64,000 nt of DNA from Pinus tabuliformis (GCA_031772625.1 CM062819.1:819741503-819805502), one strand, 5' to 3'. Shown: positions 45,901 to 59,181, counted from the stretch's first letter. Program-made: numbers and translations. The notes: generated by a model not told the origin, from the sequence alone.

Positions 45901-46946
45901 TGTTACACAATATTTTGTCACGCCTCCTGCACTTCCCCGTGACATACTCTGAAGTGCCTGAAACATGCTCACTATATAGTATACTCATCCATGTATATAG
46001 CTCAGATCCACCATTTAACTTTGCTTGGAAAATCTCTGGAACTTTCCCTGAAGAAATGGCTCATGAAACCCTAAAATGAGGGTCATCGACCTTATGAAGC
46101 TCAAAACCGCGATGATCACCTATTACACCTTGGTAAGCTAATGATGGCATTGCTTTGTTCTCTCTCATACTCATGATGGTCTCAAAAAGGAATTTTTCCC
46201 AAAGGGGATGAGAAGCTTCATGATCTAGAAGCTTCCAGAGCGGCGAGCTAGAGGTGGTTTTGCATAGATGAGGTCGAATCCTCCTAATTTGACCTCTTGG
46301 TCTCATACCTATGAGTTACCTCCTTGAGATGTGGGCCTAATCCTATCTTTGGAGGAGGACTAACTCCCTCTCCCAGCTTATAAATTCCCCCTCTACCATT
46401 CCCAAATGGTTGATCTATGTCCATTTTCACCCCTATGCTAAGCTTGTGCTTAGAGGCTATTCATTAGCCTTGGAAAAGGAGTGTTGGAGAGTTTCTTGGC
46501 TTGGACTTGGATTACCACTCAAGGAGAGCCTTTCAACATCAAGGCTATGGTTGTAAGCTTCCCATTTATTCTTTAAATAATAATACAATTGTTGGTTCAT
46601 ATTCCCAAAATATATATGTTCATGTATGTATTGGCTTGGCATTCCTTAATCAACTAAGTAGGTTATTATTGGATTTTCTATTTGTTTTGGCATGCTTTGT
46701 TGTCTCTTGGTCACTTCTGTAGGTACATAAGCACTGCAAGAAGTAGGAACAAGTCTGTGATGCAAGCGGTTCGAGGATATCAACAAAGGAAATCTGATTA
46801 GCATCAAAGAAAGGTAGGCCACCTCTCTTGTTCTACTTTTCAATCATAATCTAGGAAGATGTCTAGTTGATTGTCTCTTCAGTTGCTAGACCCACTCATT
46901 GGGCTAGAGGGATCATCTCTGTTCGTAGAGAGGATTAACCTTGTCA
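45901..46946 (+). repeat. 5' LTR of the 13-kb element
   Basis: TGTTACAC...CTTGTCA. It keeps a segment at about 46340-46385 with CTTATAAATT, a possible TATA box, that the 3' LTR has lost. Confidence 0.85.
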
Positions 46947-46952
46947 AAAAAA

Positions 46953-46970
46953 TGGTGACTCCACTGGGGA
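46953..46970 (+). other. Primer-binding site of the 13-kb element
   Basis: TGGTGACTCCACTGGGGA differs from the 9-kb element's site by two transitions. Probably tRNA-Arg type. Confidence 0.7.
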
Positions 46971-48840
46971 GCCTATAACCCTTTCCTTCCCTTCCTTCAC
47001 CTTGTCTTTTGACAAGTTTGGTCAACCATTATTTTTTAGACTTCATTGGTTGTTTGTAGTCAGTGTCATTGTTTCGTAGATGCCTGAAGATTGTTAACTT
47101 GAGTTGTTTTTGAAGATTTTGGATTTCTTTTTGTTTTCCTCAACCATCGCAGATTTGAGCCTAACAGTCGCGATGATATCGTGGGTTTTTTAGTTATAGT
47201 AGTGATGATCACTAATTTACATCTGACAAGTGTGATGATTACAGAAAATTAATGAATTTAAGGTTTTCTCTTTGATTTTCAGTTCTAGTTGTCTTCTCCC
47301 TCTGATTTACTATTGTGTTCCTCATTCACTCTCTCATTGTCTGATTGCAATTGTCTTTTAACTTGGCTTGAGTGTCCTTGAAGTTTTATTAGCCTTTTAG
47401 GGTTCTAGGTCTTCTAGGTCAACTTTCTTACACTCGTTGGTTTTCCCATCAGAAATTAGAGATCAACAACCTGTGTTAAAGGGTCTTTGTGTGTTCATAC
47501 ATACTTTGTAGATCACTTTTTGGTTCTTGTGCTTTAAGTTGTTTTCATTAGTGGATATAGTGAAAGTTACTTAAGCTTCATTTGACGAATGATAGATTAC
47601 AAATCGATTGTCTCATTGGAATCAAAAGGAAGTGTTTTCTTTGAAGTTTTTGTGTTTCTAAGTGAAAGTGAAAGTGTTATTCTTTTCCTATTTTTCGAAG
47701 CATTTTTTGGTGCATTTGAATCATTGATGTGAAATACATTTTCATACTTCTTGGTTTGCTTGCATTCTCTTTTACTTTGCACTATATTACATTAGTTGCA
47801 TTTCGGAAAAGACAAAAAATCATCATTATATATTAAGGAAATTTTGCTTTAAGATTTGTTTTGACATTGCATTTGCTTGTCATATGAAAGATTAGATTTC
47901 ATATTTTTCATTTCTCATTTGAGATTTTCATGGATGAATTTTTGCATTTGGTTTGATGCATGATTTGAGTGATCTTCTTCCCTACATAGATAGCTTTCAT
48001 CGAATTCAAAGATTTCATTTCATCATCTAGTTTGCATTTTAGGAACAGGTAACATCATTAAGGCCTTGAAATTCAGACATAATTACAAGCTCAACTTAAA
48101 AATCTATCAATTAACCTAAGGAGCATTTGAAACATTAATGATCATATCTAGTGGTCTAGGTTAGAGACGTGTTCCGATGTCTTAAAAACTTAGCAGCTGT
48201 CGTTCGCTTCAGTATTAGACAACACTAGCACGGACTTGTGCTCCCTGTACCATCGCGTATATAAAGGGAAACCCCCATAGGTTGCAATCCTTTATCCATA
48301 GGAATCCGAGTCTGTCGCCTTGTCAACGTGATACACCAAACAAAGCATTCAACGATATTGCCTGCACGTATGTCAATTCCTTGGTCAATTTATTGGCTAA
48401 GGTGTGTATTGCAGTTCACAGTTACTTGGTACTCATTTTACCTATATTTACCTGAGCGGTCATCTGATATTTTCTAACTCTTTAATTTGAAAAGATCATC
48501 GAGCAACTTGTCCTTTAAAGCTCGCAAAACTATTGAAAGTGACTAGACTCACCTTTTCACCCTTTTATCGACTCTTAAAAGATGAAAAGGCAATGTTTTT
48601 GTTTCTAAATTTAAATGCCCACGGTAAACATGCCAATCCCAAGCAATTGCTTCTTAGACCAAATTGAGTAATTCCCTGTTAATTTCAAGATTGTTAAAGC
48701 CCTAATCGATTTTTTTCTTTTCCTTTCTTATTGTTGAGGGAAAGCCACCATTGTTGAACCATTGAGTCCATCTCATAGTTCCCCTTCATTCTACTGAAGG
48801 GTATTCCCAAGAAGTTCATCCAAAGATTCCTTAGTCATTT
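46971..48840 (+). other. Leader of the 13-kb element
   Basis: No coding support. It contains a perfect 8-bp inverted repeat CCTTTTCA/TGAAAAGG (48552-48559 with 48583-48590) enclosing a nested CTTTTA/TAAAAG pair, the same style of hairpin as in the 3' region. Confidence 0.6.
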
Positions 48841-50400
48841 GTGGATCAAGGTCTTGAACTTGGAATTGTTCTGAGTAGCCAACCTTTGTCTTCTCATCCG
48901 CCTCCACCAGATTCCTGGTCACCTCAAGAATCTGATCCAGATTCCTCTTATAATCCTATACAGACACCCGAGAGTTTGGAGACTCTTGAAATTCTGCAAC
49001 GGCTGGTTATCTATCCACTGAACCCATTGTTAAATCCTGTTGTGATATCTCCTCAGTGCCCTTACAGTCCGTACGATCGGCCTGGTATTCCTTTGGAGTT
49101 ATCTCCTCGTACATCTTTGGTTCCTCGTCGCTAGTTGTTTCCATCTATGGAGTTAAAAGGTGAGATCCCAATCTCCTCTCTGGGTCATTCGGAAGTCTCT
49201 GCTACCCATACTCCTGACATAGATGATGAGCGGGGATATGAGTTCCCTCCAGAAGGCTTTCCCTATATGGGAAGATTCCCATCTCTCTCCTATCCTGAGG
49301 CTAGTGAATCCATGTTTCCGCATGGTTATACTTCTTTAGCTTAGTAGGTTTCAGGCACTCCTAGTGCCTCGTCATTGTATTAGAACCCATCTGGTCTTCC
49401 AACGATATGCCTACATCAGGTCCATTCGTTCAGAACATGACCGATTGTACAAACTACAGTCACTTCAATTCCGGTTTAACCTACCATTCCATCTCAACTT
49501 GTTTTGTTGGTTCGACTGAATCTTCTAGTTCAACCAACTATCTCAGGCCAGGTCTCAGTAAGTTCTTCTATCCATCCAACGAGTAGACAGACTGTGTCAC
49601 AACCTGGGGGGAAGATCTAAATATTCCTCTCATGTTAGGCCAAAACAGTGTGAGTGGCTTACAAACTCACATGGTTGGAATGAATCAAACTTTTTATGGC
49701 ACTATTCCTAACCCTGCAGGTCTGTCTGGGTCAGGGAACATCCAATATCAATAGCTGTATATGGCTCAAGTTCCATTCTAACTAGCTTATGTCCCATATG
49801 GTTCACAAGCCATGGTTAATCTGCCTTACATTCCTCAAGATGGACCTTATGTTCAGCCTGGTCAATCCACTATGCCTGGTGGATATGGCTAGATCCAATT
49901 CGGGAACTATCAATACCCTCAGGGTATAACCCCAAGAACTGTCCAGATACCCTTGCAACAACAAAGAAAACCTTTGCAGCAGCAAGGGAAACCTTCCTAG
50001 AAGCAAGGGAAATCTTTGCAGTAGCAAGGGCAAGCATTGCAGTAGCAAGGACAACTGCTACAACCGCAAGTGAAACCTTTGCAATAGTCACAACAACCTT
50101 TGCAATCACAAACATAGTTTGTGCAGAAATCCTCCCAACCTTTGTCCTCGCAAGGCCAACCTTTGCAACCGTAAGGGAAACCTTTACAACAGTAAAGTTA
50201 GCCTTTGTAGCAACAAGGTCAGCCTTGGCAGCAACAAGCCTTATATGCGTATTAACAGGGTTAGCCTTTGCAAGCCCAAGGTCAAACTTTGTAAGGTCAA
50301 GATCAACCCCTGCATCACTAGGGTCAATCTCCTTATGTCCAGGGTCAGCAGGTTCAGCAACCTTATAACCCGTTTGCCACATACAATTCTAATTAGTGAC
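48841..50400 (+). pseudogene. Gag N-terminal region with Gln/Pro repeats
   Basis: Pro/Ser-rich frames (48841-49134, 49135-49344) are followed by a decayed stretch. Between about 49950 and 50350, repeats of CCTTTGCAGCAGCAAGGG-type text encode Gln-Pro-Leu-Gln-rich peptides. Many expected Gln codons are TAG or TAA. An antisense frame of 170 codons across 49870-50382 is a shadow of this repeat. This part probably forms a disordered N-terminal arm of gag. Confidence 0.6.
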
Positions 50401-50402
50401 CT

Positions 50403-51660
50403 ATGGTAGGGCAATATCAAAACTACCCAAGACAAAATCCTCCTTACGGGCATGGTAACCCTCAGTGGGGACAAAACCAGATTCCATATGGACAAAAACC
50501 TCTGCTATGGGGGAAAAATCCTTACCAACGAGGATGGACTTCGCAATTTGGGTCTCCTCAAAGGCCCTATATGCAATTTAACACACAATTACCTTTCTTG
50601 GCTACTTTGGAATTAACTGATGTTTTGAGGCTCGTGAATGATCCCATTCTTCATTCACCTTACTGGCCTCCAGTTCCGATGAAAATACCAAGTGATTTCC
50701 CCAAATTCGAGGGAAAAGTGAATGAGGATCCATAAGCCCACGTGATGACATATCACCTCTGGTGCTCCTCCAATTCATATGTCAATGATTCTATCCATCT
50801 TAAACTCTTTCAAAGAACTCTCACAGGTGTTGTCGCTAAATGGTACATCGAATTGCCTTGAGGTAACTATGGTGACTTCAACTCTCTCCCTATGGCTTTC
50901 CTCACTCATTTCCAACTGCCAGTTCACTATGAAATTGGAACTCATTCAGTTCGATATGAAATTGGCACTCATTTTCTTACATCCCTTAAGCAAGACACCG
51001 CGACCCACATTTTCAATCATATCCATGAATGGAGACATCAACATCGCCTCATCAAGTTTGAGCTTGCTGATGAGTTGTTGATAGAATGGTTCACAAAATT
51101 ATTCTTCAGTAAAATTGCTAGGGACATAACCATGGGTGGATGTGTTACTGAAGAGAAAGTTATCACCTGTGCCTACTATTTAGACTTGGTCTATTTGTAA
51201 TATGGCACATTGTACGAGATTTTACCTGATACTCTGAGACCATCATTAGATCTGACAGCATCGAAGTCTCCGAATACACCACTTGTTGACGGTGTGATTG
51301 GTTTTGTGTCTCAGATTCTTGTGAAATATTCTTCGAAGCATAAGTCGGTCTCGAACATTGGTTCCAATAATCCCTCCAAGAATTCATCCAGTCCTGGTAA
51401 AAAATCTAAGGTACATGCTGTCCAGTTTACCGCAGCAGACAAAACCTCTAAAAGTAAAAGGAAGGGTAAAGGTAAGGCCAAATCCGATGCCCCAAAATAG
51501 GACCCTCCTAAATCTTCTGCTCATGATGCTTCTCGAAGAAATCTGAAATATCCTTGCCTCATTTGTGAGGAGGATCATTACACTAAGGATTTTCCCCGAT
51601 GATATGAAGTTAGTCACTTACTAAAAGGGACTTTGGCTGTCTTAAAAGAACCCTTTCCAT
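50403..51660 (+). pseudogene. Gag capsid and zinc-knuckle region
   Basis: 50403-50735 is open and Tyr/Gly/Gln-rich, ending in FPKFEGKVNEDP. The capsid core follows in a frame with stops (QRTLTGVVAKWYIELP, then WFTKLFFSKIARDITMGG at about 51090-51140). A Lys-rich tail (KSKRKGKGKAKSD) and a knuckle CLICEEDHYTKDF come next, where the last Cys has become Phe. This capsid segment is exactly what the 9-kb relative lacks. Stops at 50733, 50859, 51198 and 51498 fit lost Gln codons. Confidence 0.75.
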
Positions 51661-52800
51661 CGCAATAGACCCAATTGGTAGACCAACCTCAGTCTTCTTC
51701 TTCCTTAGGCTCCCAAGTGTTCATGATGCAAGGTTCATCACCTATCTTGATCGCTACTCAAACTAAGGACTATCAAGCTGCATCTAAGAAGGTGATGGAG
51801 AAAGAAGCCACTGGCGCTCCTTCTACTTTTACTCTGTCCTCTTCTGGTCCACTCCATATTGAGTGCCCTAACAGTGAGTTCATCATTCAGCCATGAATTC
51901 TACAGTTGCGCAACATTACAATATTGTTGAGGATTTAGCTCAAGCACCTTCAGTGATAACTGCCTTGGAGGTTCTTTAATCCTGTCCAATGCAACAAAAG
52001 TCAGTGTTGTTCGCTATAGGTGCTATCGATCCTTCTAATTCAAGTCTAATTACTTTCGATCTAGAGAATCATGTGCCTTGTCTTCCTCATCAGATTGCAT
52101 TTCTGATCCAAGTCCTTATCAAAGGAAAGACGATTCATCGAATGATCATTGATGAAGGTGCCTCGACTTGCATCATGTTAGTTTTGTGTTGGAAAGCCAT
52201 TGGCTCTCCTTCTCTTAACCAGTCTCCAAACACCTTGTAATCCTTTGATGGTAGATGTTCACGACCATACATATTCTTACAAACTTTCTGATTACATTAG
52301 AAGGAGATATTTTTGAATTAGAAGTAGAAGTTGTAGATGCCAATTTCAACTACAACCTTCTTCTTGGGCGAAGCTGGACTCACGCCATGTTTTTTGTGGT
52401 GTCTTCTTTGTTCCACATACTTCATTTTCCTCATGAAGGAAAAATCGTCACAGTTGATCAACTGTCTTTCTTTTCTTCTGGTTCATCCATTGGTGACATT
52501 CCTTACGTGGGAAATACTGAGATTCCTTATGAGAGTGTGGGAGAAGGTCACTTCAAAGACTCTGCTTTAATGGGTACATTTTCTCTCCCATCTCCCAATG
52601 TTAATTCGGTTAATGTTATCTCGAATTCTATGGATCCTTGGATTATCCCTACCAATGATCAAATTGACTCATTTGGCGATGCTATGCCTTTAAGTCAATT
52701 GGAGATAAATTATCAAGAAATTGTTTTAGCTTCGATGGCCGCCTCAAAAAGTCATATTGTCTTCAGTATGAACCTAGATGCTTACGTGCCATCTCCCTAG
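51661..52800 (+). pseudogene. Aspartic protease region
   Basis: The frame at 51989-52240 carries the active site MIIDEGASTCIM near 52150 (D-E-G, as in the 9-kb element). A TAA at 52238 ends that frame. The frame at 52255-52800 continues with NYNLLLGRSWTHAM, VVSSLFHILHFPHEGKIVTVDQLSF and an acidic tail. The arrangement parallels residues 220-449 of the protein at 18065-19414. Confidence 0.8.
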
Positions 52801-53498
52801 TTGGGTTCTTAGGATTCTTTGGATCCTTTAAACGAGACATTCCCCACAGGAAAGAGTATCATTGAGGTCATGTCTCTGGATGAAATTCCATGGAACGGTC
52901 TACATCATCATTCTTCTTTTCTTCATAGTCTCGATGAGATGCCTTATTGTCTTGAAGTGTCTATTTCTCATTCTCCTACACCTCCACTTTAGACACCTGT
53001 CCTGGTGCATGAAGTCTTGTTGAAGGGTAATATTGGAAACATCACTGCAACCCTGATTATTGACATTTTGATTCACCCTGAAATTGTTAAGATCTTTCAA
53101 CTGGGGGCACTTTTTCCTCGTCATGAGTTCAAGTTTTTCATGCCCCCTTTCATGACATTTTTCCACTGAGTTTCTACCTTTTTCCAGTTATCGCAATGGG
53201 ATTTTCATCTTATGACTCGTAATACTCACTCACCTAAGGGGCATGGGGGCATTAACTTTTATGAGATTTACTCTATTATTTGGCTGAGTCGATGTTTACA
53301 CGTCATGTCAACTATGAAAATCTAGTTCCATTCTCTATTGATCAATTATCTCAAAAAGTATTATGCGTGAGATTCATGTAATAACTTTTGTACATTAGTG
53401 TGTTAACTCATTAGTGTGCGTTTTGTATTTTTGGTGTGTTTGTTTGCTTTATAGACATATTTTTTTTCTGCTTACCCTGTGTTCAACTCAGTTTGTAG
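52801..53498 (+). pseudogene. Pol linker remnant, reverse transcriptase missing
   Basis: 52801-53166 continues the protease frame through text such as KGNIGNITATLIIDI that normally leads towards RT, then stops at 53167 with no RT motifs. 53170-53498 is non-coding and includes GGGGCATGGGGGCATT, resembling a polypurine tract. The whole RT, RNase H and integrase block seems deleted here. Confidence 0.6.
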
Positions 53499-53918
53499 AT
53501 GTCATCTCGTCATTACATTGGTTTTGCTGATGGTGCTTGTCGTAGCACATGGAACCTCTCTTCCGCAGTGTGGGTATTCTATGACCCTAATGGTGAGCTG
53601 ATTAACTTACAAGGTATCCGCCTTGGTCTAACAACCAATAATATTGCTAAATATAGTGCAGTTATTGAACTCTTGTCAGAAGCAGTTTTTCTTGAAATTA
53701 GGGATTTAGTTGTCAAGTTGGATTCACAGCTTGTTGTGTTACAATTAAACAACCATTACTCAGTGAGAAATCCAAAAATGTTGTGTATGTATCTACGTGT
53801 TAGAATTTTGGAAAGAAATTTTGATTACATTACATATCAACATATTCCACGTAATTTAAATACATCAACTGATGCATTAGCAAATTTTGTTTTTGATAGA
53901 CATTTGCATCATTTGTAA
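53499..53918 (+). CDS. Lone RNase H domain, 139 aa, catalytic Glu replaced by Lys
   Basis: The frame is open from an ATG at 53499. It matches the plant/archaeal-like RNase H found in Tat-lineage elements: F-A-D11-G-A-C start, TTNNIAKY, V-K-L-D75-S-Q-L-V-V, and a C-terminal STDALAN. Three of the four acidic positions are kept. The Glu expected after TNN-x-A is Lys51, a single G-to-A change, so cleavage activity is doubtful. It sits alone, with no RT before it and no integrase after it. It is 20-30 codons longer than a minimal domain. It could be a relic that escaped stops by chance, or a retained binding module. Confidence 0.75.
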   Translation: MSSRHYIGFADGACRSTWNLSSAVWVFYDPNGELINLQGIRLGLTTNNIAKYSAVIELLSEAVFLEIRDLVVKLDSQLVVLQLNNHYSVRNPKMLCMYLRVRILERNFDYITYQHIPRNLNTSTDALANFVFDRHLHHL

Positions 53919-53964
53919 ACTTGAATCATGTTATGAACACATAATTAGAAATAAAACATGCATA

Positions 53965-54628
<664 letters not shown>

Positions 54629-55807
54629 CTGCTTTGATCACTCGGCCTAGCAGTCGTTGCAGTCTCATAGAGACTACCACAATATGTCTTTGCCAACGTA
54701 GTGGAACATTGTCGATAGCTACATAATATGGAACCCCTCGAGTGATTGCCTCTAGATTGCACTCCATCTCTGCTAAGGGGTCAGCCCCTTCCTCATAGTC
54801 CGCACCCACTATCGTATGGGAAGCTTGCCGTGCTATTGGAAACATGCCTGGTGGTCTTTTTGGTCCCATATCTACACATTTATCATAAGTTGAGTCTTAG
54901 CTTACACTTTTATAAAAATCGTAAAACTTGAAAAAATTCAAAAAACAAGTTTTTACCTACGTCAGTCTACTGTTCACCTGGTGGCAGAGGTAGATCCAGA
55001 TCCCCTCTTAAATATGTGTTGGCATAAGCATAGTCATCTACCACAAGTAGTAGGAGTTCAAGCTAAGTGAAGAACTGTGGTGGATAATGCATATGTTGAC
55101 CCGTGCCTCCTCGAGGCATGAGCTGGCATGAGCTTCGGATCTCGGGGGGCAAGATGTGGTACTTCTTCCCACTGATACCATAAGAGGGGAACTCATTCCA
55201 AAAAGAAGGTCACCAATATAGAACCAAACCTGAATTGCTTCAGGTGTCCGTGCTTACCCTTGGTCAGTTGGCACTTCATATTCGCCAAAAGGCCTCCACA
55301 CCAGTTGAAGATGGTGGGGGTCAAACATGCGATATCATACTGAAACTGAGACTTGGAAGCCTCATGCAAAGATTGTGTGCCAGATACACGTGCCATGGTG
55401 AAAAAAATTGTTCTCAAAACGAGGTTGTTGGTGATTGTTGCAATCTTCACCTTACCTTTTTTGGTTATCTCGACACCAAGACAATATCTCTGGACTAGAC
55501 TCTTGGTACTCTCACCTCCTTGGCGAGATCCAAAGAGTTGAATTGCTTCTCCTCAGCGGGATAATCCCATGATGAAATAGATGTCCATATCCTCTAGTTC
55601 CATTTCTTTCCCTTTGATGATGAAGATCTCTCGATGTACATCCCAAAGGCTGATCAGATAGGGTAGTAGCTCCATCTGAGCCCTCAACCCTGTGGTCCTG
55701 AAGAATTTTAGCAGTTCACAATTCCTTAGAGAATTTATGCATGCCAGATCTTGAGATGCTTGGAATTCCTCGGCCTCATGGCCTTTTTCTTTCCACTCCA
55801 AGACCAT

Positions 55808-56380
55808 ATTCTCCTACAAAACAACATTTAAACACTTATTAATGCTTTTTACGTACATAAAAATCAACATTTTTTGCTTTAAAGAGATTTTTTAATCTCA
55901 AAAAATTGCTCTCGGCATCATTGTGCCTATTTTTCAAAATAGTGCGATGGCATCGCGCGAGCCTTTGGGCTCAAGCATGACCATCGCGCGTCCGATGACC
56001 ATACCCGCAATCGTCGTCGATGACCTAAAATTTCAAAATCCTCCTTTCTGGCATAAAATTCACCATTCAAATTGCATAAAAAAGTAATGAAATGTAAGAG
56101 CAGGGATGAGGCTCCAACCTATCACAGATAGATCGTGAAATGGTACCCTAGATCTCATGCAATAGCCACTGGAAAATAAAGATAATTATGGCACAAAATC
56201 ACTTTTAGAACTCAGTTTGGTAAAATGGTAACAAAGGAAATTACTTTTACCTATTTATAATTTTTGAAAGTCATTTTGTCGAATATTTTAATAATATTCA
56301 ATATTTTTCTCTCGACATCGGTGATGGATGTGTTTCTTGTGCAGTTACAGGTGCCTTCAATGTAAACAGTGATCATTATT
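55808..56380. other. Non-coding segment
   Basis: No coding support. A GC-rich patch with GCGATGGCATCGCGCGAG lies near 55945-56030. The rest is AT-rich. Confidence 0.5.
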
Positions 56381-56389
56381 AACTGATTT

Positions 56390-56800
56390 TGGGAGTTTTA
56401 TTTTATCTCTTTTTCGAATTCATTAAATAAACAAAAAAGGAACCCCCCCTAGATTCATCTTTTAGCTCTTTTTTGACTCTCGAAAATTGAAAAGATTGCC
56501 AAGTATTTGTCATTTCGAACTCGTTAAAGTAAATGAATCGGTGTCACCTCAATATACGTTTATCCCTTTTTCGGGCTGAGATTGACTATTTATGAAAAAT
56601 GTACACCTTGGTCAACATGGTCAAGAGGTTCCCTTAGATATTTTTTTCTACCTTTTTGGGTTCGAGGGACAAATTAGAAAAAGGGATATGATGGAGTTTT
56701 CTTTTCGTTTCTTTTTCAAACCCTCTAAACATGAAAAATATGTCAAGTTATTCTTACGTCGAACTTGTTAAAATTTTACGATGAAAGACTCATCACCATG
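56390..56800 (+). repeat. Hairpin array of the 13-kb element
   Basis: Same design as 20716-21390: 56510-56515 with 56531-56536 around CGAACTCGTTAAAGT, 56651-56657 with 56678-56684, 56712-56718 with 56732-56738, and further imperfect pairs. The text is homologous to the other array but individual stems differ. Confidence 0.75.
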
Positions 56801-56939
56801 ATGAAACCGAGCTTCTCCTTCTTAGGGCTTGTAAAACTTACTAGGATGGATTCATTCGAAGAATTAACTTACATAACAAGAATATTCTATCCCCTTCAAG
56901 CTTGTGATAAAAAGAATTGGGGTACTCGCTAGAAATAGC

Positions 56940-57990
56940 GGGGAAAAATGAATATGAGACATCCTTTGTACAGGCAGCATGTTGCTCTTGAACATGACAC
57001 TCTTCTTCTCTCATGTCGGGTTTGGGATATCCTCACTCAATCAATTGTCCTCTTGGGTTTGGGTGATCCATTTTGCCTCTCATTTGACTATTCCACACTA
57101 TCATCATGACCTTTAGTCCCATGTTGACTCAGATTTTACCACACTACGGAGTCGTTTCGACAATATGTTCAAGAGAAGTCCAATCTGCAGTTATTTACCT
57201 ATACATTGTTTGAGTCATTTCTATGGTCCTGAATATCATATCAGTTTATTCCTTGTTTCGTGTTAATGATGGGGGATTCATCATTTCCCTCCTTCGACAG
57301 GTCACTTCCTGTCGACTTCAGCTCACTATCCAAGAAGATGACTTAGGAACTCCCTTTCTTTACCTTAGAGCTGGCATGCCCTAATGGCCAGTTCTTCGCA
57401 TCCTATGATAGGTCTTCATTATTGGCTTTCGATTGGGTGATTCCAAGAGTGTTCGACCTCAACTTCATTGTCACATTCACAGATTGTATTGTTGTACCTT
57501 GAGAGCCATTGCCATTATTGGTGATTTCCCTCGTACCTGTTAATGGTCCACATCATTGGCCGATAATCAGGTGGTTCTCTAGCATGTTCGACTTCAACAC
57601 ATTTATTCGCATGCTGGAATTCATACATTGATCAGGTCAGGATGGAGCACAAGACCCTGAGTCTTGTCTATTATGGCTCAGGCTACATGGAGTTTTATGT
57701 CATTCGTGATTTTACACATGTTTCTACTATGCGGATGGTTTTGACCATACCATGAGACTTAATATTTATACTGATCCTTATTATCTAGATGGTTGCGCCC
57801 ATACCATGGATCTTTTTATCTAGTCTTCATCATTCGGATGGTTGTGTCCATGATGTGGATTCATGTCTTTATCTCAGATATGTATATGTATATGCATCCT
57901 TGATTTGTAGGTCTCCCGACAATGTGTGTCCTCATCCTTTCCAGAAGCTCATAAAGCATCTCAACCATCACTCCTCGTTCTGCCTTCATG
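56940..57990 (+). other. Non-coding 3' region homologous to the 9-kb element
   Basis: Patchy similarity to 21550-22570 with the same order of blocks. No protein is supported. Confidence 0.65.
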
Positions 57991-57991
57991 C

Positions 57992-58003
57992 TTTAGGGGG
58001 CAT
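57992..58003 (+). other. Polypurine tract of the 13-kb element
   Basis: TTTAGGGGGCAT lies directly before the 3' LTR start at 58005. Confidence 0.8.
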
Positions 58004-58004
58004 C

Positions 58005-59006
58005 TGTTACACAGTATTTTGTCACGCCTCTTGCACATCCCTATGACATACCCTGAAGTGCCCGAAACATGATCATTATATAGTATACTCATCCATGTAT
58101 ACATCTCATATCCTTCCTTTAACTTTTCCTGGAAAATATTTGGAGCTTTCCCTAAGGAAATGGCTCATGAAACTCTAAAATGAGGGTCATCACCCTTATG
58201 AAGCTCAAAACCATGATGATCCCCTGTTGCACCTTGTTAATCTAGCGATGGCATCACTATGTTCTCTCTCATACTCGCGATGGTCTCAAAAAGGAAGTTT
58301 TTCCCAAAGGGGATGAGAGGCTTCGTGATCTAGAAGCCTCTAGAGCGGCGAGCTAGAGGTGGTTTCGCATAGATGAGATCGAATCCTCCTAATTTGACCT
58401 CTTGGTCTCATCCATATGAGATACCTCCTTGAGATGTGGGCCTAATCCCCCTCTACCATTCCCAAATGGTTGATCTATGTCCGTTTGCACCCCTATGCCG
58501 AGCTTGTGCTTAAAAGCTATTCATTAGACTTAGAGAAGGAGTGTTGGAGAGTTTCTTGGCTTGGACTTGGATTACCACTCAAGGAGACCCTTCCAACATC
58601 AAGGCTATGGTTGTACGCTACCCCTTTATTCTTTAAATAATAATACAACTGCTGGTTCATCTTCCCAAAATATATATGTTCTTGTATGTATTGGCTTGGC
58701 ATTCCTTGATCAGCTAAGTAGGTTATTATTAGATTTTTTATTTGTTTTGGCATGCTTTGTTGTCTCTTGGTCAGTTGTGTAGGTACATAAGCGCTGGAAG
58801 AAGCAAGAATAAGTCCGTGACACAAGAGCTTCGAGGATCTCAACAAAGGAAATCGGATTAGCATCAGAGAAAGTTAGGCCACCCCTCTTGTTCTACTTTT
58901 CAATTATAATCTAGGAATATGTCTAGTTGATTGTCCATTTAGTTTCTAGACCCTCTCATTGGGCTAGAGGGATAGTCTCTATCTGTAGAGAGGATTAACC
59001 TTGTCA
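58005..59006 (+). repeat. 3' LTR of the 13-kb element
   Basis: TGTTACACAGTATTTTG...CTTGTCA, 1002 bp. It is shorter than the 5' LTR mainly because of a deletion of about 45 bases at 58446 (AATCCCCCTCTACC), which removes the possible TATA box. Confidence 0.85.
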
Positions 59007-59159
59007 ACAATGACCCTCAGAAGATGTACTAGACTCACAAGCCTATTTAGTATGTTCTAGCTCATCAGCCTAGTTTCACATATAGATGTTATTTATATTA
59101 CAATGGTTTAACAACAGTATTACATTCCCCTCCCCCTTATTTAGGCACTATCCTTTGTG

Positions 59160-59181
59160 CATATATATATCTATATCTATC

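Noticed and set aside
49870-50382. Open antisense frame of 170 codons, Ala/Val/Lys-rich
   Set aside because: It is the complement of the Gln/Pro-coding gag repeat. The sense strand carries the recognisable protein.
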